Below, piece after piece: positions 18,897-29,529 of a stretch of DNA of 64,000 bases. The position numbers were made by a program, and so were the translations under genes. The stretch is from Torymus aiolomorphi. Lineage: Eukaryota; Arthropoda; Insecta; Hymenoptera; Torymidae. The number at the start of each line of letters is the position of its first letter. The first letter of the stretch is position 1. A model generated the notes under the pieces. The model was given only the letters and a program-made list of their open reading frames with translations. It was not told the origin of the DNA and did no database searches. The stretch is taken from contig CM070877.1 in the NCBI GenBank assembly GCA_036365515.1, positions 65,298,522 to 65,362,521 of the forward strand. The letters are read 5' to 3'.

Positions 18897-19617
18897 AAAG
18901 TGAACGAAACAATTACTATAATAGAATCACAAAAAAATTCTAGCACAGAACAAAAATTATTTGAAGAGAATAGAATAAAAAAACGACGTGAAAATTCAAA
19001 TAAAGAAAATGAATCTATTAGAAAAAGGAACTTTAGAAAAAATGCCACTGTCGAGCAGAAGGAAAAAGAAGCATTGCGAAGAAAAGAATCACGAAAAAAT
19101 GTCACTGCCGAGCAGAATGAAAAAGAAGCATTTCGAAAGAATCACGAAAAAATATCACCACTGAACAGAAGGAAAAAGAAGCATTGATGAAAAAAGAATC
19201 ACGAAAAAATGCTACTACCGAGGATAAGCAAAAAGAAGCATTGCTGAAAAAAGAATCTCGAAAAAATGCCACTACCGAGTAGAAGGAAAAGGAAGTATTT
19301 CGAAAAAAAGAATCACGAAAAAATGTCACCACTGAACAGAAGGAAAAAGAAAAGCATTGCTGAAAAAAGAATCTCGAAAAAATGCTACTACCGAGCATAA
19401 GGAAAAAGAAACATTGCTGAAAAAAATCTCGAAAAAATGCCACTACCGAGCAGAAGGAAAAAGAAGCATTGAGGAAAAAAGAATCGCGAAAAAATGCCTC
19501 TATCGAGCAGAAGGAAAAAGAAGCATTGAGGAAAAAAGAAGTGCGTAAAAATAGTAATAAAAAAAATATAGTACAAGAATCGAATAAAAGCAAAAAAGAA
19601 GCTGTTACAATAAAAAA
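18897..19617 (+). pseudogene. Helitron N-terminal lysine/glutamate-rich repeat region
   Basis: About nine units of 57 bp (19035-19545) encode the 19-residue repeat RKNATTEQKEKEALRKKES, preceded by related charged sequence from 18900. Indels of 1-4 bases in several units shift the frame, so no single frame spans the array. Helitron proteins of insects often carry charged coiled-coil-like repeats before the Rep domain. The region ends where a foldback element is inserted (19620). The large minus-strand open frame over it is an antisense artefact of the period, which is a multiple of three. Confidence 0.75.
19035..19545 (+). repeat. 57-bp tandem repeat, about 9 copies
   Basis: Each unit starts AAAAAATGCCACTACCGAGC and ends AAAAAAGAATCACG or a variant. 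Unit starts fall near 19035, 19092, 19145, 19202, 19260, 19317, 19376, 19431 and 19488. Confidence 0.9.
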
Positions 19618-19619
19618 TT

Positions 19620-21752
19620 CATTGGCCCGTGGCTTCCTCAAACTTAATTTGCTTATTCCTTTAATTAAGTTTTAATAACAAAACTTATAATTTTTGCAAG
19701 AATTTATGACATAATTATAATTAAATTCATTTATGAAGATTAAAAAGTATTAATTTTTAAATTATGTGTGAAAAATAAATAAAATAATTGATTGTAATAT
19801 TGCCGTCAAAACCTTTTAAAATTCCTACATAACCTTTACTTCAAATTATATTTTCTTTATCAAATTTCACACGTAGGGTACTTGCCTCTACTAGTATGCC
19901 TGTCCGTATTTGTGTGCTCTTTCTGGAGTTTCCGATGTAAGAAAAAGGTTCTAACCTTAAAAATAATAAATGGCTATTACAAAACAAAAGCAGGTACACA
20001 AACCGCGCATAGCACATAGCGCATGTCATTTCTATTTTATAGTATACATAAATGCGTTCCCGAATAATTACGATTTTAAAAGAGGGTTAAAATAGTTTTC
20101 TCCTCAAATATCTCTGAAATTCATAAACGAATTCTTATACCCTAAGAACTCTTCTAATAAATAATATAAAAACTCTACATCTCCACCAAATATCAAAGAA
20201 ACTTAAAAAATTTTAATGTAGTTGTATTGTGCGACAACAAAGAAAGTCATTTTCAAAAATACTAAAATTTTAAATATCAAACATCTCAAAAAATAACCAT
20301 ATAATCTGAATGACATTTTACACAGGTATTACCTATATCGCATACAAAATAGTCTATAAATTTCAAGCTGACACATGAAGTCGTCATTGAGAAATTACGA
20401 TTTTGAAAAAAACCGTAAAAAAATTTTAACCTTAAATATCTCTAAAAATATGAGACAATTCTTTTACCTAAAGGACTTATACGATAATATATAAACTACA
20501 TCTCCACAAAATTTCAACATGATTAAAATAATTTTTGTTTTCTCCAGTTATCATGCAACAAAGAAAATGACTTTGTAAAATACGAACATTTTCTAGATGA
20601 AAACTCGCACACATATATCTATATCAAATACAAAATTGTCTATAAATTTGGAGCTGATACATGGAGTCGTTCTCGAGAAATTACGATTTGAAAAAAAGGT
20701 TAAAAAAATTTTAACCTCAAATATTTCTGAAATTTCTAGACTAATCATTTTGCCCAAAGAACTCGACCGAAAGCTATCAAAAATCTACCTCTACAAGGAA
20801 TTTCAAAATGATTAAGTCAATTTTACTCCCGTAATCATTGGACATACAAAACTCATTTTTTTTCACAATTCAATTTTTTTCTCAAAAACTAGTCGACAAA
20901 ATGACGGTTTTTTTCAAAATCGTAATTTCTCAATGACGACTTCATGTATCAGCTTGAAATTTATAGACTATTTTGTATGTAATATATAAATAACTGTGTA
21001 AAATTTCATTCAGATTACATGGTTATTTTTTGAGATGTTTGATAATTAAAATTTTAGTATTTTTGAAAATGATTTTCTTTGTTGACGCACAATATAACTA
21101 CATTAAAATTGTTTCAATTTCTTTGAAATTTGGTGGAGATGTAGAATTTGTATATTATTTATTAGAAAAGTTCTTAGGTAAAAGAATTCGTTTATGAACT
21201 TCAGAGATATTTGAGGTTAAAACTATTTTAGCCCTCTTTTAAAATCGTAATTATTCAGGACTGCATTTATGTATACTATAGAAAATGGAAATGACATGCG
21301 CTATGCGCTATGCGCCGATGCACGCTTGTTATATACCTGCTTTTGTTTTGTAATAGCCATTTATTATTTTTAAGGTTAGAACCTTTTTCTTTCATCGGAA
21401 ACTCCAGAAAGAGCACACAAATACGGGCAGGCATACTACTAGAGGCAAGTACCCTACGTGTGAAATTTCACAAAGAAAATATAATTTGAAGTAAAGGTTA
21501 TTTAGGAATTATGAAAGGTTTTGACGATAATATTACAATCAATTATTTTATTTATTTTTCGCACATAATTTAAAAATCATACCTATTATTTTATTCATAT
21601 TTTATACATAATTTAAAAATTAATAATTTTTAATCTTCATAAATGAATTTAATTATAATTATGTCATAAATTGTTGCAAAAATTATAAATTTTGTTATTA
21701 AAAATTCATTAAAGGAATAAGCAAATTAAGTTTGAGGAAGCCACGGCCAATG
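19620..21752. mobile_element. 2.1-kb foldback element inserted in the Helitron
   Basis: Left arm 19620-~20415 and right arm ~20895-21752 are reverse complements, roughly 93% or better by eye. Ends read CATTGGCC(C)GTGGCTTCCTC. A possible 3-bp ATT target duplication lies at 19617-19619 and 21753-21755. Three ~305-bp units (near 20065, 20390, 20680) with GAGAAATTACGATTT and TTTTAACCTCAAATATnTCTG run from the left arm into the centre. No transposase frame is seen. Helitron sequence stops at the left edge and resumes at the right edge. Confidence 0.87.
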
Positions 21753-22093
21753 ATTTGGCAGCGGTTTGTATATATTGTGATGCGAATCATTTTCTTTGTG
21801 AAATGAATATTGAGAAATGTTTTACTAATTGTTGTCATAATGAAAAAGTTTTATTTAATAATGAAGACTTATATCCGGAACAACTAAAACAACTCATGAT
21901 AAGTAATGCTAAGGATAGCAAAAATTTTATGAATAACATCAAAATATATAATAATTTGTTAGCATTTGCAACTTTTGGAGCGAAATTATTAACATTCCCT
22001 ACCGCAGGCCCGCAAGTTTCTCGTATTTGCGGACAAACTTATCATAATTCATATTCTTTAAATCCTGAAAGTGAAAAACTTCGCAAATAAGGG
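21753..22093 (+). pseudogene. Helitron N-terminal zinc-finger-like segment
   Basis: NDLAAVCIYCDANHFLCEMN, CFTNCCHNEKVLF, then NNIKIYNNLLAFATFGAKLL and RICGQTYHNSYSLNPE. These match the region before the Rep core in Helitrons (CxxC near the start, 'IR.YN..lAFaS' and 'GQ.YH...L.P' blocks). The frame ends at TAA 22088-22090. The following block (LYVIDNELANNIRLQ) continues in another frame after a TAA at about 22094 that replaces a Gln codon. Confidence 0.85.
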
Positions 22094-22094
22094 C

Positions 22095-22937
22095 TAACTA
22101 TATGTAATAGATAACGAATTAGCAAATAACATTAGACTTCAAAATCAAAATAGTAAAAATTGTTCACTATCATTATTGACTGAATTAGATAATTTAATTC
22201 GTCCTATTAATCCCTATTCTATGGCATATAAAATGATGCATGAGATAGAAAAGGAAGAATATAAAAAAGCAGAGAAATGTGGATTATTACCGAAAGAAGT
22301 TAAAATGTATATGGTTAGAAACAATACTCTTGATAAGAAGAATAATGGTGCTGTTGCATGTAATGAAGTAGCAATAGTTTATGTTGGTGAGGACGGTCTT
22401 TCTCAAAGCGAACGAGATGTTTGTATTTATTCTAAAAGTTCAGATGCATGTAGGATACCTATTATTAGTCAACATATTGATCCAATGATTTATCCGCTAT
22501 TGTTTCCTCGTGGCGAATGCGGTTGGTATCCAAATTTGACATGTTTAGATAAAAATGGCAAAAAAAAAAAAATAAACTTAATACATTATAATATTATAGT
22601 TACAAGTATTAGAGAAAATTTTAAACCATGCTTAAGTGCTAGAAAGCTTACTCAGCAATTTATTGTTGACGCTTGGACAAAAATTGAAAGTTGTGGATTA
22701 TATTATATTAGAAAAGAGCAAGATTCTTTCAGAACAGGAATGTATAAAGGTTTAATCGATTATATACATAATAAAGCAGCAAATTTCAATTCTGTAATTG
22801 GAAAAATGGCTATTTTACCTTCATCACTTACTGAAAGTCCCCGTGCTATCCAACAAAATTTTTTAAACTCGATGACTATATGTCAAAACTTCGGCAAACC
22901 AGATTTATTTTTAACTATGACTATTGGAAAGGAATAG
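22095..22937 (+). pseudogene. Helitron-like N domain and start of Rep
   Basis: Contains LDNLIRPINPYSMAYKMMHE, CIYSKSSDACRIPIISQHID, MIYPLLFPRGECGW, ARKLTQQFIVDAWTKIE and AILPSSLTESPRAIQQNFLN, then FGKPDLFLTMT. These are consecutive conserved blocks of the Helitron-like N-terminal domain (PF14214 type). A shift at about 22920 moves the frame, and the next part (GIAENINENENAIDRPDIVTR) is read in a different frame up to TGA 23032-23034. Confidence 0.93.
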
Positions 22938-23034
22938 CAGAAAATATCAATGAAAATGAAAATGCAATAGATAGACCTGATATTGTTACTCGCGTTATTC
23001 ATGAGAAAATTAATATTTTAAAAGATGAATATTG

Positions 23035-23988
23035 AAAAAGAATATTTTTGGGAAAGTTATAGCTTTTATATATGTCATTGAGTTTCAAAAACGAGGGTTA
23101 CTACATATTCACATGCTGCTTTATTTACAGGATAATGATAAATTATTCAATACTGAATTAATTGATAGTATAGTTACTGCTGAAATTCCAGATGAAAATT
23201 TGTATTCAGAGTTGTACAAATTAGTTAAACAACATATGATCCATGGTTCTTGTGGATATCAAATTCGCCCTGTATGAATGAAGATAAAAGTAAATGTACA
23301 AAATATTTTCCAAAGCAATATAACGAGGAAACAATTTTTCTTAATATTGGAAGTTATCCAGTGTACAAAAGAAGGAATGATGGTAAAAAAAATTATATTT
23401 TCATCACAAAAAATTGCAAACAGTCGTTTTGTTGTGCCATATAACCCTTATTTATTACTTAAACTTTGCTGCCATATCAATATTGAAGTTTGCAATACTA
23501 TTAAGTCTATAAAATATTTATTCAAATACTTTTACAATGGTCCTGATACAGCCATAATTTGTTTAAGTAATTCAGAAAATACAATTGAAGATCATGCAGA
23601 TATTTCTGTAAGAACACTGAATTATGATGAAATAGAACAATATGTATCTACGAGGTATACATGTCCTCCTGAAGCAATGTATCGGATTTATAAGTTTAAA
23701 TTACACAATCGATCACATGTTATATATAGATTAGCTGTCCATCTTAAAGATGAGCAGTATGTATATTTCAAGCATGGTTCTGAGAAAGAAATGATCGATA
23801 AAAATCTTGGTACAACATTAACGGCATGGTTTGATTTAAATAACACTGACCATGCTGCAAAGCAATATTTATATAACGAAATTCCTAATCATTATGTTTT
23901 CGATAAAAATTCAAAGACGTGGAATCCGAGAAAAAAAGTGTGGAAACCAGTTTTAAGTAGAATGTACTTTGGCAATCCTAAGGATTGA
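23035..23988 (+). pseudogene. Helitron HUH Rep endonuclease core
   Basis: KNIFGKVIAFIYVIEFQKRGLLHIHMLLYL carries the HUH motif (HIH), and HMIHGSCG follows. Separate frames then hold KCTKYFPKQYNEET plus VYKRRND (23270-23440) and RFVVPYNPYLLLKLCCHINIEV plus SIKYLFKYFYNGPD (about 23430-23560). The last is the tyrosine motif; both Tyr of KYLFKY are present, while the usual downstream Lys reads Asn. WFDLNN, YNEIPNHYVFD and RMYFGNPKD follow. TGA at 23986-23988 replaces a Gly codon. Rep nicks and joins single strands in rolling-circle transposition. Confidence 0.93.
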
Positions 23989-24477
23989 GAACGTTTTTAT
24001 TTGAGATTACATTTGTTACATGTTCGTGGCGCAACGTGTTTCGAAGATTTAAGAACTGTTAATAACAAAATTGTACCGACGTTTTATGAGGCCGCCATCG
24101 CTCGTAAATTAATAAAAACAGACGATGAATGGGATTATTGTTTACGAGAAACAGTAAATTTTCAATTTCCAAATGCATTGTGTCAACTTTTTAGTTTCAT
24201 TTTGATTTTTCACAATCCTATAAATGCACGAGAGTTATACGATAAATATAAATTGTATTTTATAAATCCAAAAATACATTAAATAATTTCTGAAAGGAAT
24301 GCATTGAAATTAATTAACAATACATTATCACTTCATGGTTTTTCTATACAAGATTTTGGATTACCAGATATTTCTAATGAATTGATGAAATATAATGATG
24401 ACATAGAAGATGACATATGTACTCATACTCTTATTAATGAAGATGAACTTGTGAAAAAAATTCAATCGTTAACATAA
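23989..24477 (+). pseudogene. Helitron Rep-helicase linker
   Basis: In frame with the Rep segment across the TGA: ERFYLRLHLLHVRGATCFEDLRTVN, FYEAAIARKLIKTDDEWDYCL and NPINARELYDKY. A TAA at 24280-24282 interrupts it and the same frame continues with NALKLINNTLSLHGFSIQDFGLPDI. All blocks match the linker preceding the helicase in Helitrons. Confidence 0.9.
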
Positions 24478-24742
24478 AATATTCTGGCGATAATAAAAAA
24501 ATATTACATAAATATTATACCATATTTAATTTAATGATTATACTTAAACTAATTATATCCCCTAAAGAAAGGCAAACATTTTCATTTCTCACTAGTTTTC
24601 CATTTCTCACCTGTTTTAGGGTAGAAATAGATATTTCTTACGACTTTCACAAAATACACTTGAAATGCGAAATTTTCTCTCCTACTTTCACATGTGAAAA
24701 AGGGCCAATTTCATGCCTCAGTTGAGAAAAACTATTTTTTAT
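24478..24742. other. Decayed linker before the helicase
   Basis: No recognisable helicase or Rep blocks. AT-rich, with repeated CATTTCTCACYWGTTTT words near 24580-24615. It could be degenerate linker or a small insertion. Confidence 0.4.
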
Positions 24743-24903
24743 TGACGGTTCTATGGAACTGGAAAAAGTTATTTATTAAATACTTTGATCATATTTTTAA
24801 ATAATAAAAATTATCAAGGATTAGCAGTTGGTTGGACTGGTATTGCTGCTAATTTGTTAATCAATCGAAAAACGGCTCATACTGCATTTAAATTACCTCT
24901 TAA
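24743..24903 (+). pseudogene. Helitron PIF1-like helicase, Walker A part
   Basis: FYGTGKSYLLNTLI (24749 on) is the P-loop, followed by GLAVGWTGIAANLLINRKTAHTAFKLPL, the motif Ia region of PIF1-type helicases. The preceding FIDG block is one base out of frame, so there is an indel within the P-loop at about 24747. The frame is interrupted at 24900 by the palindromic element. Confidence 0.92.
24900..24903. repeat. TTAA target duplication, left
   Basis: TTAA directly before CCCATTAATGC; the partner is at 26195-26198. TTAA targeting is the signature of piggyBac-superfamily transposition. Confidence 0.88.
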
Positions 24904-26194
24904 CCCATTAATGCACATTTTTGTGCATACTTTTTCAAGTACACAATTAGAAAATCAAAGTTATTTTTATCCAAAATCTTGTATAGGGGGTTTTCGAGGG
25001 CGCTCTTTCAGAATCTGCAACTTGTTTTGTAAAAAAAATTCAATAACTTTGTTATTTTTGAGTTTTGAAAGAAAATCAAATTTTTTTTAAAATTTTTTTT
25101 TTTTACTCAATTTTTGTTATTTTTTCTTCATTTCGATTATCTAATTACCATCAGAAATCGCGGTCCGAATATCTGACGTTTCCAAAACACTGGTTATAAA
25201 CTTTTTTCCCTTCTTAGTTTTATCAAAATAGCGGTTTTTGTGAAACAGCGTGATGTTAAACTTCATGAGTTTTTCTCTCGAAAAGTATGAACTTTACGAA
25301 AAAATGTTATAGAACAAAAAAGCTAAGAATTACTCAAAGAATACGTATGAATTTTTTCAGAAGGTTTTGAGCCAATTTTGAATTTTTGAATTTTGACGAT
25401 TTTTGAAAAATTAAAAAAATGGCTCAAAAACTTCTGAAAAAAATCGTACGCGTTTCTTTAATGATTCTAAACACTTTATTTTATAAAATTTTTTCATAAA
25501 GTTCATTCTTTCCGAGAAAAAAAAATTATGAAACTAACGTAACACATAATTTCATAATTTTTTTTCTCGAAAAGAATGAACTTTATGAAAAAATTTTATA
25601 GAATTAAAAGTGCTTAGAATCATTAAAGAAACACGTACGATTTTTTTCAGGAGTTTTTGAGCCATTCTTAAAATTTTTCAAAAATCGTCAAAATTCAAAA
25701 ATTCAAAATTGGCTCAAAACCTTCTGAAAAAATTCATACGTATTCTTTGAGTAATTCTTAGCTTTTTTGTTCTATAACATTTTTTCGTAAAGTTCATACT
25801 TTTCGAGAGAAAAACTCATGAAGTTTAACATCACGCTGTTTCACAAAAACCGCTATTTTGATAAAACTAAGAAGGGAAAAAAGTTTATAACCAGTGTTTT
25901 GGAAACGTCAGATATTCGGACCGCGATTTCTGATGGTAATTAGATAATCGAAATGAAGAAAAAATAACAAAAATTGAGTAAAAAAAAAAAATTTTTTAAA
26001 AAAAATTGATTTTCTTTCAAAACTCAAAAATAACAAAGTTATTGAATTTTTTTTACAAAACAAGTTGCAGATTCTGAAAGAGCGCCCTCGAAAACCCCCT
26101 ATACAAGATTTTGGACAAAAATAACTTTGATTTTCTAATAGAATTGTGTACTTGAAAATGTGTGCACAAAAATGTGCATTTGCGCATTAATGGG
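24904..26194. mobile_element. piggyBac-type palindromic MITE, 1291 bp
   Basis: Begins CCCATTAATGCACATTTTT and ends with the matching complement (GCGCATTAATGGG), flanked by TTAA on both sides. The two ~630-bp arms are nearly perfect reverse complements about a short centre near 25534-25548. The right arm has about 8 extra bases next to its end. Each arm contains a second imperfect palindrome (TTTTGAGCC / GGCTCAAAA words near 25365 and 25420). No transposase is encoded. It sits exactly inside the Helitron helicase frame. Confidence 0.93.
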
Positions 26195-26745
26195 TTAATA
26201 TAAACGAACGCTCAACATGTAATGTTTCGCAAAGCTCAACGTATGCAAATTATATTAAAAGTATGGATGTATTGATCTGGGATGAAATTTCTGTGACTAA
26301 CAAATATGCGTTTGATACTGTAGATAGATTGTTTAAAGATTTCTGTCAAAAAAGCAAACCATTTGGTGGTAAAGTAATAATTGTTTCTGGAGATTTTAGG
26401 CAAACATTACCAATTGTACGTCATGGTAGCCGAGCTCAAATAGTAGAATCTTCCGTAAGAAGTTGTAAAACATAGCAAACAATTCATTATTTAAATCTAC
26501 AAAAAATATGAGAATATCTAACGATGATATTTTTTTTACAAAGTGGCTTTTAAATGTTGGAGAAGGACAATATTCTACAAAATTTGAAAGAAATAATAGC
26601 CTTTTAAAAATACCAGCATTTTTTATCTAATGGTGATTTAATTACTGAAATATTTGGAAATGAAATTAATCCGTCAGACATTTCTATAAAAAATAAAGTA
26701 ATTTTATGCCAAACAAATAACAATGTACTTAAGGTAATGTGAAAT
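26195..26745 (+). pseudogene. Helitron PIF1-like helicase, Walker B and downstream motifs
   Basis: MDVLIWDEISVTNKYAFD carries Walker B (DE). KVIIVSGDFRQTLPIVRHGSR is motif III, with the GDFRQ(T/L)LP signature of PIF1/Helitron helicases. After TAG 26473-26475, other frames encode NMRISNDDIFFTKWLLNVGEG and NGDLITEIFGNEI plus KVILCQTNNNVLK, consistent with the next helicase blocks. The final motifs are missing. The reading frame at 26195 is the one left at 24903, with one TTAA counted. Confidence 0.93.
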
Positions 26746-27009
26746 ACCGACATAATTTTGGAATGTCTACATCTTTTGCAAATATTAATAGAATCACTAC
26801 AAACAATTTTGAGTATAGTATTTACATATACGGAGTACCTGACGTTGTAGTTTTTCCAAAAACCTAACCAAAACTTATTTAATTAAATAAAAACCTCAAT
26901 GCCGGGAAGTAGGAATCTTTATTTTTAGAATTTGGATCTAGTTTTGAAACGAGCGTATCTCATGGGAATGCTGATAGAATCACGCAAAAAAATTTCTAAG
27001 CATAGTATT
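26746..27009. repeat. Junction DNA with a diverged ~176-bp duplication
   Basis: 26755-26840 and 26930-27017 share AATAGAATCAC, AAAAATTT and ATAGTATTTACATAT in the same order at ~176-bp spacing, with heavy divergence between. No gene is seen. It lies between truncated Helitron and the first satellite monomer. Confidence 0.6.
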
Positions 27010-27425
27010 TACATATGGCAGCGTCCAGCAGAAACGGGCCACCGAGCGCGCGCAGTGCCTTTTTTCGCGTAAAAGGCGCTCTGTTTAACCTGCTCATAAT
27101 CGTATGCTGCGTCTTTGAAAAAAAAAACCAAGGACCTATATCGATAGATTTTTTTCTGCCCTTTCCAATTGCGCCATTGTTTTTATTGTGAAACGCGTTC
27201 TTCCGGACGAAAACTCGAGTTGAATATTGAAAGCCATTTTTCTCAAAGTATATCATGTTTTTTTTCAAAATAAACTACACCATTGGAAAGTGCAACTCTT
27301 AAGCTTCAAAACCCTATCTTGGAGAAGTTGGAGAAATAAAGGGTTTCAAAAGTAACAACATGAAAAAGACAGCGCCGAGGGTCCGCGCGAGCCCCTCGCG
27401 CCCGTGCGTACGGCACGTTTAAGTG
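27010..27425 (+). repeat. Diverged edge monomer of the satellite
   Basis: The first monomer matches the consensus poorly over 27010-27150 (GGCGCTCTGTTTAACCTGCT in place of the usual CACGCTCTATTCAATTCGCT). It becomes normal from about 27180. Diverged edge copies are expected where homogenisation is weak. Confidence 0.85.
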
Positions 27426-29529
27426 CACGCTCTATTCAATTCGCTAATAATCGTGTACCAAGTCTCTGAAAAAAGAACTAAGGACATATATCGATAGATT
27501 TTTTCCTGCTCTTTCCAATTGCGCCATTGTTTTTATTGTGAAACGCGTTCTTCCGGACGAAAACTCGAGTTGAATATTGAAAGCCATTTTTCTCAAAGTA
27601 TATCATGTTTTTTTTCAAAATAAACTACACCATTGGAAAGTGCAACTCTTAAGCTTCAAACCCCTATCTTGGAGAAGTTGGAGAAATAAAGGGTTTAAAA
27701 GTAACAACATGAAAAAGACAGCGCCGAGGGTCCGCGCGAGCCCCTCGCGCCCGTGCGTACGGCACGTTTAAGTGCACGCTCTATTCAATTCGCTAATAAT
27801 CGTGTACCAAGTCTCTGAAAAAAGAACTAAGAACATATATCGATAGATTTTTTCCTGCTCTTTCCAATTGCGCCATTGTTTTTATTGTGAAACGCGTTCT
27901 TCCGGACGAAAACACGAGTTGAATATTGAAAGCCATTTTTCTCAAAGTATATCATGTTTTTTTTCAAAATAAACTACACCATTGGAAAGTGCAACTCTTA
28001 AGCTTCAAAACCCTATCTTGGAGAAGTTGGAGAAATAAAGGGTTTAAAAGTAACAACATGAAAAAGACAGCGCCGAGGGTCCGCGCGAGCCACTCGCGCC
28101 CGTGCGTACGGCACGTTTAAGTGCACGCTCTATTCAATTCGCTAATAATCGTGTACCAAGTCTCTGAAAAAAGAACTAAGGACATATATCGATAGATTTT
28201 TTCCTGCTCTTTCCAATTGCGCCATTGTTTCTATTGTGAAATGCGTTCTTCCGGACGAAAACTCGGGTTGAATATTGAAAGCCATTTTTCTCAAAGTATA
28301 TCATGTTTTTTTTTCAAAATAAACTACACCATTGGAAAGTGCAACTCTTAAGCTTCAAAACCCTATCTTGGAGAAGTTGGAGAAATAAAGGGTTTAAAAG
28401 TAACAACATGAAAAAGACAGCGCCGAGGGTCCGCGCGAGCCACTCGCGCCCGTGCGTACGGCACGTTTAAGTGCACGCTCTATTCAATTCGATAATAATC
28501 GTGTACCAAGTCTCTGAAAAAAGAACTAAGGACATATATCGATAGATTTTTTCCTGCTCTTTCCAATTGCGCCACTGTTTTTATTGTGAAACGCGTTCTT
28601 CCGGACGAAAACTCGAGTTGAATATTGAAAGCCATTTTTCTCAAAGTATATCATGTTTTTTTTTCAAAATAAACTACACCATTGGAAAGTGCAACTCTTA
28701 AGCTTCAAAACCCTATCTTGAAGAAGTTGGAGAAATAAAGGGTTTAAAAGTAACAACATGAAAAAGACAGCGCCGAGGGTCCGCGCGAGCCCCTCGCGCC
28801 CGTGCGTACGGCACGTTTAAGTGCACGCTCTATTCAATTCGCTAATAATCGTGTACCAAGTCTCTGAAAAAAGAACTAAGGACATATATCGATAGATTTT
28901 TTCCTGCTCTTTCCAATTGCGCGATTGTTTTTATTGTGAAACGCGTTCTTCCGGACGAAAACACGAGTTGAATATTGAAAGCCATTTTTCTCAAAGTATA
29001 TCATGTTTATTTTTCAAAATAAACTACACCATTGGAAAGAGCAACTCTTAAGCTTCAAAACCCTATCTTGGAGAAGTTGGAGAAATAAAGGGTTTAAAAG
29101 TAACAACATGAAAAAGACAGCGCCGAGGGTCCGCACGAGCCACTCGCGCCCGTGCGTACGGCACGTTTAAGTGCACGCTCTATTCAATTCGCTAATAATC
29201 GTGTACCAAGTCTCTGAAAAAAGAACTAAGGACATATATCGATAGATTTTTTCCTGCTCTTTCCAATTGCGCCACTGTTTTTATTGTGAAAAGCGTTCTT
29301 CCGGACGAAAACTCGAGTTGAATATTGAAAGCCATTTTTCTCAAAGTATATCATGTTTTTTTTTCAAAATAAACTACACCATTGGAAAGTGCAACTCTTA
29401 AGCTTCAAAACCCTATCTTGAAGAAGTTGGAGAAATAAAGGGTTTAAAAGTAACAACATGAAAAAGACAGCGCCGAGGGTCCGCGCGAGCCCCTCGCGCC
29501 CGTGCGTACGGCACGTTTAAGTGCACGCT

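Larger units (their letters stand above)
18179..26740 (+). mobile_element. Helitron, decayed, missing the 3' end of the helicase
   Basis: Plus-strand order: Ulp1-like protease remnant, lysine-rich 19-residue repeats, Helitron-like N-terminal domain, HUH Rep, PIF1-type helicase. Removing two inserted palindromic elements leaves about 5.1 kb, close to an insect Helitron coding region. Sequence after 26740 no longer matches helicase, so the last helicase motifs and the 3' hairpin end are lost near the satellite junction. The TC start of the element was not found. Confidence 0.88.

Noticed and set aside
19102..19641. 179-residue minus-strand frame rich in Phe and Ser
   Set aside because: It is antisense to the lysine-repeat region of the Helitron; the 57-bp period, a multiple of three, keeps it open.
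20597..20815. 72-residue plus-strand frame in the foldback centre
   Set aside because: It arises within the ~305-bp tandem unit and is not conserved between units.
27185..27215. CENP-B-box-like sequence (TTTCGTCCGGAAG on the minus strand of each monomer)
   Set aside because: It resembles the left half of the box but lacks the required A and CGGG at the right spacing, so it is not a CENP-B box as defined.
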